Shown one piece after another: positions 14,201 to 26,200 of a stretch of 64,000 bases of DNA. Made by a program: the position numbers and the translations under genes. The stretch comes from Phalacrocorax aristotelis (lineage: Eukaryota; Chordata; Aves; Suliformes; Phalacrocoracidae). Position 1 is the stretch's first letter; every line of letters starts with the position of its first letter. The notes under the pieces were generated by a model, which saw only the letters and a program-made list of their open reading frames with translations, did not search any database and had not been told where the DNA came from. The stretch is taken from positions 45,776,512 to 45,840,511 of the forward strand of contig NC_134281.1 in assembly GCF_949628215.1 (NCBI RefSeq). The letters are read 5' to 3'.

Positions 14201-17200
14201 AACATGAGCCCTTGCCACAAGGAAGGCTAACAGTACTCTGGGCTGCATTAAGACATTAATATAGTAAATAAAATACTCAGAAGACTAATGCTGAGATTTG
14301 CTTAGCTTTCCAGACTAGTCGTTCCCATGCCTTTAGCAGACTGTTCTCCCGTTTACTTTTGTACCAGCTTCTTCAGCCTTCATTATTAAAGTCAAAGTCT
14401 AAAAAAGATCTGCCACATTTCCTGTATTTATAACTTCTGCCATTAAATGAGAAGAGCAGGTTAGCCTAGCATGTCTAAAGCTACAATGTGGTTTATGCCA
14501 TTTCACTAATCTCTATGTCTAATTAGTCTACTCTTCCAAGATAAGCTTCACATACTATTAAGGTCAGGCTGACTGAAAGGTGGCAAGAATTGCACTATTC
14601 AATTACCATACACAAGACTTATTGGTCAAATAGGCAAGTACCATCAGGATTCTTCTCCATCTTCAGTTAAAGGAATGAAGCTAAAAAACTTAATGTACCT
14701 ATTTAAATACTGTCAAACGTTTACCATTTTTACTGCAGATACCATAAACCACAGCAAAGAAGACAGTAAAAAGCAAGCATTCAAAGGGAAATATTTGAAG
14801 ACCTACAAACATAGTCTTCCTGAAGATTTATGAACTTCTCTGTTTCAGTGAGAAAGCTTAGACTTAACACAATACACCATCTAGTGACAGAGTATGATAT
14901 TTTCTCAAAATTAGTTAGATTAGAGAAAGATTACATCAGATGATTATTTATGCAAAACAATAATACATTTAGAGTTTAAATATATCAAATACTGAAAATT
15001 AAACATAAACCTCTTCAGCAGAAAATTTTAATGGTTTGACTCACATACATCGAACTAAACTCCACTGCCATTTAACCTGTTGTAAATCCACTCCAATGAA
15101 ATTAAACTAATCTGGACAGATTTTGCATTGTTACACAGTTGACTTTAGAGGCATGTTCACAATTTCCCAACAACTCTGTATTTTCAAAGGCAAAGATGTT
15201 TTGAGATTTAAAAAAAAAGTCATATCAAAGATAAGTAACTTGGTAAGGCCCTCTATAGGTAATTCTTGTCCAAATTTTCTTTTAAAAGGAAATACAAAGA
15301 TGGAGGGATATGTTGGGGTAGGTAAATATATCTAGCCCTGAAAAGGGGGCATGATAGTGAGAAAGATCACGAGTCCTGAATTTCCTTGCTGTTTGCTTGA
15401 GGAGCCATCCCTGCACAAGCTAGCTATATGATTTCTCACAGTTATCCAACACTTCAATTTGCTGTGTGTATTTCTTCAGAAATCATAGTAACACACTCAT
15501 TTGTTAAACTAATTCTAGAATTTGCAGCTCTTCCTTATGTTACTATAGTGGTAACTTGCTTTTCCCTCTTACAAAGTTACCTAGTAAGATTTTCAAATAC
15601 AGAAGATCTGTCCAGTAGAGAACTCAAAGTTCTAATTATATGAACAGATAAAAAGGTACTTTTAATGCTTTCCATTTTAATAAAACAATGATTTCCATTG
15701 ATGCTATTACCTTCTGGACAGAGTCCCAGAGCTTCATAGGTAATGAACTCATTAACTGAGAAACAGTCATGAAGTTCGATCACATCAACATCTGTAGGTT
15801 TTAGGCCTGCTTTTTCAAAACATTTTTCTGCAGCTTTTTTAGTCATATCATAACCAACCTGCAACAAGAAAAAATTGTACGTTAAAATATCATTAAGGAA
15901 ACATAGCTAGCAATTTCATTTCTCTGCTTAATTTTAAACATGCTTCTATATACCCAGTAAGTGAATATAACCTGTAGGAGGTGGCATTCTAATTTATTTT
16001 GATGCATTACATATCACAGCATTTAATATTCATACTGTAATAATTGTATACAAAAAATAATTCAATCTAAGTCTCATTGGCCTGTGGAAACTTTTCTGGG
16101 GAAAAAAAAATTTGGTTCACAAGCCAAATTGCTCCTTTGCATGACTCAGACCAATAGCTTTGAAACAAATCCTCAAGCTGTCTTGCTACCTTTTTCAGCC
16201 ATCTGACTAGAATTGTATTTGAAACCCAGACAAAGCATGACTAGAGTAGAAACTATTGGGTATTCTAATGGTTTGACATACATTCAATTATTGTAGTCAA
16301 TTTGCAGTGGGATCCAAAGTTTGCAGTTCAGGTCTTTCCCTTCATTCTACTTAAGCAAGTAATAATGGCTATACCCAACAGGTTATTTCAGCTTCAGTAT
16401 TACACAGATGTAAGTAAAATTGTTTTAAGTTTAATTACTCTCATAAACAGAAGAATTAAAGAAATGTGTATCTTGCTGTTCAAATTTTTTGAAAAGTAAC
16501 CTTTAAATAATTTGTTAAAAACTAAGTTTTGATAGTCTGTTTATAAATCTCTTACTGTTATTCCACACCCATACTCTGCTTACTCCAACTGCCCAAATGA
16601 AATTACTTTTACATTCACCACAAAGTATAATTTGCTTGCTTACGGACATGGAAATGTCTACAGTATCATCAGGACTTGCAGGTATTAAACAAAAACCCAG
16701 AGGAGTATCATGGAACACAGAACTGTAAACCTACCATCTTCATACAACTGTTTTCTTCAAAAGTGCTTGGATAATCAGTAGCCATCACCTGGGCTAGAAT
16801 TTCCACAGCTTTTGGCTCCAAATTATGCCTTTTCACAAACTCCTCATTAGTCAAAATTGCAGCTGCAGCACCATTTGATGTTGGACTGATTGAAAGAAAA
16901 ATAATTATGTCATCATTCTAATTAGTGATGTCAATCTTTCATAGAATTATCTTTTAATACAAAACCAAAAACAAAAAGGACAAACAAAAAAACCCCTTTC
17001 TTTGGCTGATGCCACTGAAACTATAAATTCCGTCAGTGTCTGCTGGACACTTTCAGTAATATTTATAGCACATATTTGAAAAGAATGGCATCAAAATAGG
17101 AATATATCAGTAAGGTTTTTCAATTTAGAAGAAAATCAAAGCTTCTACTTGGCTATAAACATTGTTAGCAACAAGCCTTTCAGGAGTGGTTAGGAAAGGC

Positions 17201-20200
17201 TGAAGAGAAGAAACAACACTTAGCAGCAACATATGCATGCTGGTAAAAGATACAGAATGATGCAAGAGCCCCAAAGTACAAAACGTATTTCAGCTTACTG
17301 TATTATACTGCAAACAAGTATCTAGATAATGTTTGGTCAAGACAGAGATCCCCCATTTGGTTATTTTTATAAGAAGTTTTACTTAAAATAATCAGTAAAT
17401 TTTAATTTACATGCAAACAGACTTTTATTTAAATAGATGTCCTACCATATTTGTCTTAACATCAAGATTTATTTCACAATGCTAAGTCCTCTCCTTACCA
17501 ACACTGTAAGACAGTCAAGAAATCAAAAATTTTGCGCGATTGCAGAACTTCATCTAATGTGTACTCCTGTTGGAACTGGGAATACCTAAGGAAAACATAC
17601 AGATGCCATCTTAGTTTTAGCACAGCCCTTAGCAATAGACATCCTAATATCACACCTTTAGGCAGCTATAAAGCTGTTTTTACAAAGTATAAGGCACTAG
17701 GTATAGAATTTATGCTGGGTATAATTCTTGTGCTGTCATAAAGAATATAATCTGCGAAGTATTTCTAAAAAAAATACTCAGTTTTGCATAATTTTTTTAA
17801 CAGCAACATATATTCGATATAGAGGTAGATTACATTACTCACGGGTTATTAGTTGAATGGTTATGATTCTTCCATGCAATTTTTGCAAAGTATTCTGGAT
17901 TTGTCCCTGAAGAAGAAAGCAAGCTGTGTTGAAATAATTTGTTTACTCAAATAGTGCTTACATTGCATTTTTAGTATCGTGTCATAAGAATTTGACCTTT
18001 ACAGGCATCTTTACAAGAGACTCATTGTCATCAAGGCTTTCCTTAGAACTCAACTTAGGTCTAAAAATTAGACCTAATGGTTGAGTTTTAGCTAACAGAA
18101 CATCCTACTTGGATATTTAACACTTACTAACATAAAAATACAGCAAATAAGTGCATTTTATTTGAGGTACTGAAACTTGAATGCTCATTTTTCTATCAGT
18201 GCAGAACAGCTGCAGTGAAAGACTGGAGTCTAGGTAAAATTTCTCCATATACTAGTCTAAAACTAAGTGCAAATAAAAGATGCTCAGCAGCCAATTCCCT
18301 TGTCTAGTGCTGGAGTAAGAAATGGCAGTGGCAGCAGCCTAATACTACATACTGAATCAAATACCTGAAAGTGTTTGTCAGACAATTCAGTCCCAAGCCT
18401 ATCTACCCATCCTAAGACAGAAGTGAAAAATGCAGGAAGTTCACGCAACCTTATGGAAACACAAATCATACCATTAGCATGATTACCAGACACCCTGTAT
18501 CACACCCTTAATTTTGTCTCCTGATGGTTTTGTTTGCCATCACCAACTTTTCTGTAGATAACTCTTTATCCAAATGTATTCCCATATGTGTTAGCTGTAG
18601 ATGTTGCAGCTCTAGTACTTTGGTAAAAGAAAGGACACTGAATGCTAACATTTTAAAAAAATTAAATCCTAAGATACATTTTTAAAGTCACTTCATTAAA
18701 AGAGGACAATGAAAAAATGTATTTTAACATACCATATTTCTCCATATGTTCTTTGCCAGCATTTCCAAACATCTGTGGTGCTACTGGAGCACTTGCTAAG
18801 CCATATTTATTTATCATAATTTCCAAATGTTTGTCCATTGGATTAGTTCTGTCTGAAAACTAAGAAGAAGAGAAATAGTTATAAAGCAACTAATAATTTT
18901 CTTTCCTTTACAACATTGCCACGTAAGTGCATGGATTTCAAGCAAAACAGAGATTTTTCTGATATTTTAAGAATTCTACTGGACAGTATGTTGCACTTCA
19001 GTGACATGTTTTGAAGCATTCGTAATTTCCCAGCTATAAGAAAGAGTAAATAAGCAGAAAATCCTTAACATTATAATTGCTGCACTGATTCATGGCAAGG
19101 ACCACTCCTACATGATTTCTATCACAGTCACTATTTTCAGCAAAGGACTTCAGGTATTTTTCACCTCAGCTGAAAATCCTATAGTTAATATAAAATTAAT
19201 ACTTAGTATTTTCAGTGAAGCTTAGATGAAACATCATAAAGCATGTTAAAGATTACTCTCATTCATTTCAAATGTTAAATTTAACATTTCTCACCCAAAC
19301 ATCTGCATTATCAAATTTGGCAGTTCCGTAGTTAAATGGCATATGGGCTCTAACATTGCTTGCCATAAGGCAAAATACAAACAAACCCCCACACACTTCT
19401 CCAGTAAAAACAAAGAAGAGACCAGAAAGAGGTTTACAGAAGCCCTCAGTTTTTGGGAAAGTGTATTAACTGGTCAACTGAGTAAGCATCAAGCCAAAAG
19501 CCAGAAGACCCAGATTCTCTTTGATTTGCTGTGTCATTTTGAGAAAGACACTTCAATTGCTCACTGCTTCAATATTCTATCTGTTTTTTTTTTCATTATT
19601 CCCTATTAACACTGCCTTTAAGATATTCTTGGCAAAATACTAAAAGCATGACATACTACATAAAATTAATTCTAAAACATTCCATACAAAATTTGTATAC
19701 CATAGCTGCAATCAGAATCATAAAACTCATTAAAAGTTTCCGTGGATCAAAATAATGGTTTATTTTAAAATCATCTACGCCAACTTCTTAAAGCAACTGG
19801 CATTTATGAGAATATGTCTCAGAGAATGAGGCCACATATCTCATTTATGAATAGAATGAAACATACAAAGAAGTGTTTCAGACACTTACACCTGAAGCAA
19901 GGGATCCTTTTGCCATCCTCTCGAAGCCAAGTGCCAGAACACAATCTGCCAAACCTTAAAATAAAATTTGTGGATATTTAAACCACAGTGTAATTATAAA
20001 TGACATTATATACTAACAACTATCCAATTACAAGAAATATACATAAACACCTACCAGCTGCTCTTCCTCCTTTCTTCATTTTTGAAAGAGAGCCAAATTG
20101 GGGTGGGAATGGTATTGATACAAACACATTGATACTGAAGAATGAGAGATTACCACAGGGTTTGGGCTTATTTTTAAACTGTTTGACAGCAATTATCTTA

Positions 20201-23200
20201 TATGACCAAGCACTTATGTCTCTGCTACAAATACTAGAATAATTATACAGAATATTACCATAGCTTTCATTACAGAAATATGAGCACTTACATGCAAGAA
20301 AGTATCAAAGTCCACAAAGAAACTGCAGAAACAGGAAAAAACGCTCACCTGTCAGTTCAGGACATAGTCTGTCACAAGGCATTACTCTCTTCCCCTCCCT
20401 TCCAAAAATGCATTAGTCTAACACTTGTGTTAACTTCAAGTTAAAAAAAAAAATTTAAAAAGCTACACTTTTTAGCAAATTCTTCTCTCCTTTTCATCCT
20501 GCAGTTTAGTGTCTTGCAGTACTACAATGCAACTTGTTCTGCATCTCTCCAAACAACTCTTCTAGAAAAAACTTAAGAACTTAACTGGCTTGCTGCTTAC
20601 TAGGTTCATACACCTTATGACACAGGGAAGAATATTTATATCCATATATACCATCCTGCTGCACCACAAACATAGTCTCTTAGGTGCACGCATAATACTG
20701 TAGTTCATAGTGATAGTCTTACTCCTTTAAGTGCTTGGTTTTATATTTGTATATACAACTGACCAATCTTTTCAGCAATCTAGTTCCATTCATCGTTCAA
20801 GGTATATTTCTAGAAATAGAGAGTATCTATTACCCAGTCCCAGAGCAAAACAACTCACCTCCTTCTACTAGTTGTCTGGCCATGAACAAAGCAGTTGATC
20901 CAGTAGCACAGTTGTTGTTAACATTAATGATAGGAATGCCAGTTAAACCCAAACCATGATAGATAGCCCGTTGTCCGCAGGTTGAGTCACCTTTATACAA
21001 AGACAAACATTAAAATAAGGTACATACTCAAACCTCACTAGCAAAAAGAAATCCCACCATGTGTGTGCAATGCTACCATGGAAACTGTAAACTTGAACTT
21101 TTGAACTGTCATCTTGAGTATGTCTCTCAAGTATCCACAGTACAAGAACCTTAGAAAAAAGATTAAAATAATCAGATTTTAAAAAGGATAATTTATCTGC
21201 CTGTGATAACAGGCCATCAATCAATGGAAGGTAACTGGACTGGACAGAAACACCTTAAAGGTGTGGCTTGGAGGCTGCTACAGGTATCACAGCTGACTGA
21301 CCCTACTTCAGTTGCCATAATACAGTCGTTAATAGAGAAACAGGAGGAAAGTAAGTGGAAAACTCTCTTTGGAATGGAAACAGATTTCCCCATAATAACA
21401 ATCTAATTTTGACTGCTTTGAGAAATACATCAGGCATCTGTGAACTGGAGTGACAGGAAAAGTTTCAAACCAGTCACTGAACACCATCTCCTCTCACTAC
21501 AATAAGCAGTGACTGCAGGTTAAAAGCTGCTGCTGGGGGTGTCTGCTAGATACCTGTTTGAGGGCTTTGCTGGTTTTGGCTGGGATAGAGTTAATTTTCT
21601 CCACAGTAGTTAGTATGGGGCTCTGTTTTGGATTTGTGCTGGAAACAGTGTTGATAATACAGAGATGTTTTAGTTACTGCTAAGCAGTGCTTACACAGAG
21701 TCAAGGCCTTTTCTGCTTCTCACCCCCCAACCACCAGCGAGTGGGCTGGGGGTGCACAAGAAGCTGGGAGGGCACACAGTCAGGACAGCTGACCCGAACT
21801 GACCCAAGGGATATCCCACACCATAAAACATCACAGTCAGTATATAAAGCTGGAGGAAGAAGAAGGAAGGGAGGACGTTCAGAGTGATGGCGTTTGTCTT
21901 CCCAAGTAACCATTATGCTTGATGGAGCCCTGCTTTCCTGGAGACGGCTGAACACCTGCCCGCCCATGGGAAGGAGTGAATGAACTCCTTGTTTTGTTTT
22001 GCTTCCACGTGCGGCTTTTGCTTTACCTATTAAACTGTTTTTATCTTAACCCACAAGTTTTCTCACTTTTACTCTTTTGATTCTCTCCCCATCACATGGG
22101 GGTGGAGTGAGCGAAAGGCTGCGTGGGGCTCAGTTGCTGGCTGGGATTAAACCATGACAGTCCTTTTTTGGCACCCAACGTGGGGCTCGGAGGGTTAGAG
22201 ATAAGAACAGATTTGACTGCAGTGTGCTAGATCAAATTTATTACTGTTATTGCTGTTCAGCTACTAATCAGCAGGCTTCTGTGCTTGCCATGGGGCTTGC
22301 TTGCCTTACTGTATATTAGAGTCTAGTGCTTGTTAGTGGCTGCTTCTTGCTTTCACTGCTTGCTGTATTGCTGTGCTGCTTTTCATCTGACTCTGCTGCG
22401 CCTGAGAACATTTTGATAACATCAATGGCCACGCACCTGGCCTGGCAGGTGGCCGGGGCATCACTGCTGCTTCTGTGCTGCTGCACTGGACAGGCTGGAA
22501 CCCCAGTGTGAACCCGAGTCAAAGGGACTGTGACCTGTGGATGAGTCCATGTGGGAGCAGGACACCCCAAAGCATCTGTGGCTGTGGTTATGTCTGTGCT
22601 GCAGCAGGTGTACCTCTGAAGGGATTTTGGCCCATGGAGAAGGCCACACTGGAGAAGGTGCACCTCAGATCGACTGTAGCTGTGGATAAGTCTATGCCAC
22701 AGCAGGCATACCTCTGCAGAGACTGTGGCTCATAGATAAGGTTCCTCTTGGAGCAGGCACTCCCATAAGGGACTGCAGTCTGTGGATAAGTCCAAGCTGG
22801 AGCAGGTGCAAGAGGAGAAGTTTGTTGCAATGTTAAACCCTATAACCTGGGCCAAAGGGACCAGGGGTAGAGACTGTAATGGAAATACAGCCTTTACTTT
22901 AAAGTGCTGTAACCTGGGACTTGAGTTGCATGTGTAGGGATCACTATAGCAGGATGCCCTTGTTGCTAGCCATGCTGGGAGCAAGGGGAGTTGTTCATTG
23001 CAATTTTAAACCCTGTAACCTAACTGAAAGGGACCAGAGGTGGAGATTATAATGGAAATACCGTTAAACTGTTGTAACCTGTGAATTGAGTTGCATGTTA
23101 TAGGAATTACTATAGCAGGAACCACCTGAACCACAGGAGGACAAGCCTTACAAGAAGCACTGCAAGTGCAGCAGTGACCCAACCTGAGCCAGCTTTGGTG

Positions 23201-26200
23201 CCCAGGAACTCCACACAACACACTGCCTCTCCTGTCCTGAGTGACCACCAGAACAGATGGAGCCCAAAGTCATGGACTGAATGAACTCAGTGGACATTTT
23301 GTAGACATTTATGGACATTTCACAGGGATGGTCCATAGACTAAGTGAATTATATCTGTGTATCTGATATCAAAGGATGGGAAGGGTGGTGGTGGTTAATG
23401 AGAATGTATTGGATAGTGTGAAATCTAAGCATGGCATAAATGGTATGGAATAAGGGGTGGAGAACGTGCTGGTTTTGGCTGGGATAGAGTTAATTTTCTC
23501 CACGGTAGCTGGTATGGGGTTCTGTTTTGGATTTGTGCTGGAAACAGTGTTGATATTACAGGGATGTTTTATTTATGGCTGAGTAGGGCTTACACAGAGT
23601 CAAGGCCTTTTCTGCTTCTCACCCCCCAACCACCAGCGAGTGGGCTGGGGGTGCACAAGAAGCTGGGAGGGGACACAGCCGGGACAGATGACTCCAACCA
23701 ACCAAAGGGATACTCCATACCAAAGCAGTTTTCTTTTATCTTTCTTTTCTTTTCTTACTTTTTATCCCACATCCTGCTGTGGGGGAGTGAGCAAGCAGCT
23801 GTGTAGGGCTTAGTTGTTGGCTGGGGTTAAACCACAAGTGTCCTACTAGTAATGAAGGCAGGGCAGCACTGCATTGGTATGCGAACAACTCTGTTTTGTC
23901 TATATCAGCTGTGAAGCATTGTTCTGGAGCCATACTAATGCATGTACTCTCAATAATCTTATACAGTACATTAAACCTTGGTTATGTTTCTATATATGTC
24001 CATAGGATTAAAATAGTTATGAACCTCTTAGAGTAGATCTCATCTATCACATAGAGTTGAGTCCAAGCAGATATCTCTTACATGCTCTTGGGCTGAAAGT
24101 GCAAGGACACAGTACACGTTTGATCCCCAAAATACCCCTAGCAAGTGCCTTCAAGTCAAGAGCAATGGACAAATAAGCATATCCATTCTAGTGTACTCAC
24201 AGCATCGCACAAAAAAATAATTTTCAATTATATTGCCATAAACATTATAATACATAAGTTGTGCACCACTTGAATAAATATACTGCCTGATCTTGCTGAA
24301 GGAGCTACTTGTAAACTCCAGAAATACGCACACACAGATCTGCAATCACTAAAAATAGTAAGTTTTATAAAGTTTGAGACAATTCTACAAACTGACACAA
24401 TTATATATTATAACCTGAAATTGATGGGATCCCCCATACTTTATCCACACAGATATGGATAAACTTTCTCCACACAGATGTCTGCAAGTGTCATGGATGT
24501 CACATCTCAATCAAATGACATTGCTTACCAAAAACATAACCCACACACGCCTGCTTCACTGCGGAATAAGGAATCCCAGCATCAGCTAATGCCTTCTTGC
24601 CTAAAAAATTTAAAAGTTGAAAAAACAGTTAAAAGTTGAAGAAAAGAAAAAGCAGCTCTCACAACCATAACAAGCAAACCTAGAGTAGTATGTATGATTC
24701 ATGCATTCACCAACAAGAAAGAGAGAGAACTGTAAAAATTCCTTATTATATGATGTGAGTAGTTAATATAGGCTTGCATCTTAATTCTCATAAGGACAAT
24801 TTTTCAGTATTTGGAGTTCTGAAAAAGCTGCTTTATAACAACATTTCATGCAATCAGTTCTGTGTTCATGCACAAAGGTTATTTGTCCCAAAAGAAAGTA
24901 TGTTTGAATAATATAGGTAGGCAGGAAATTATTTAAGTGTCAATTTATTTTAAGCTATCCTTCTGATTCAGTACTGTAAGGCAGTGAGTTGAACAGGTCA
25001 GTTATGGATTTTGTGAAAGTTCTTTTTTATCAGTTTTAGATTTGCTTCTTATCTGTATCTATTTACTGAACAGTAGCTGTTCCTTCATATGTATAATAAA
25101 AAGATTAACTGTATGACTTAAAATAAGTGTCAGCAATCAAACTAAATGCTTTCTATATTATTTACCTGCCTCCTTAGCCATGTCAGGATAATCAACGCTC
25201 TTCTCACTAGGCTTTGTGAACTGACAAGAAAAGAAAAATAAAAACCCAAGAACAAATCACAGTGATATTTAATACATCTTTTTCTCAAATTGGTATATTT
25301 AAAAGCTTTAACTTAGAAACAGGTTTGTGAACAATCAATTTTAAATAACACAAACAATTTAACTGACCCAAAAGTGCATGCACAAAATCTGCACAATTCC
25401 CAAGTGCTCCTGCCAGACCCTGTGATGGCTAAAGCCAGGAAATAGTGCAATTTTATGGAAGCTAAGAACTATTTTTGCTCTGTCTTAAAGAGGATCGGTT
25501 ACTTGTATGGAGATGGACAAAAACCCTCTCCAAAGCCTGTGGGTGGGACAGAGAGTAACTGTCATCTTCACTGATTCATTATAATACATGGCGTAATCTC
25601 CACTAAGGCTTTGATTAATACTTCCCTTCCATTTTATTTGAAACATTCCTATTTGAAACAAGAAATTCCTTGTTCTTTGTACAGAACTTAATTCTAGAGA
25701 AGCCTCTGGCAGCTCATGGCTTGGAGAGATGTACTCTTTGCTGGGTAAAAAACCGGCTGGATGGCCGAGCCCAGAGAGTTGTGGTGAACAGAGCTAAACC
25801 CAGCTGGTGGCCGGTCACGAGTGGGGTTCCCCAGGGCTCAGTGTTGGGGCCAGTCTTGTTTAATATCTTTATCAATGATCTGGATGAGGGGATCGAGTGC
25901 ACCCTCCGTAAGTTTGCAGATGACACCGAGTTGGGCAGGAGTGTTGATCTGCTCAAGGGCAGGAAGGCTCTACAGAGGGACCTAGACAGTCTGGATCGAT
26001 GGGCCAAGGTCAGTTCTATGACGTTTAAAAAGGCCAAGTGCCGGGTCCTGCACTTGGGTCACAACAACACCATGCAACGCCACAGGCTTGGGGAAGAGTG
26101 GTGGAAAGCTGCCCAGTGGAAAAGGACCTGTGGGTGTTGGTTGACAGCCAGCTGAACACGAGCCAGCAGTGTGCCCAGGTGGCCAAGGAGGCCAACAGCA

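Larger units (their letters stand above)
21568..23837 (+). mobile_element. Defective LTR retrovirus-like element (ERV) in an SCP2 intron
   Basis: Two LTRs of one family flank about 1.3 kb of internal DNA. The element lies in the intron between SCP2 exons 3 and 4, antisense to the gene. The internal part has a primer-binding site but no gag, pol or env reading frame that I can recognise. It consists instead of degenerate tandem repeats and a duplicated block. This may be a non-autonomous derivative mobilised in trans, or a provirus reduced by deletion. No clear target-site duplication was found around the pair, and the 3' LTR is internally deleted. Avian origin is supported by the LTR type. 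Confidence 0.82.

Noticed and set aside
22316-22984. Overlapping frames on both strands in the ERV interior as possible viral proteins
   Set aside because: They arise from the 49-bp repeats and show no gag, protease, polymerase or envelope motif.
25670-26155. A functional reverse transcriptase gene
   Set aside because: The frame covers only part of the CR1 domain, then shifts. Both ends of the LINE are missing.
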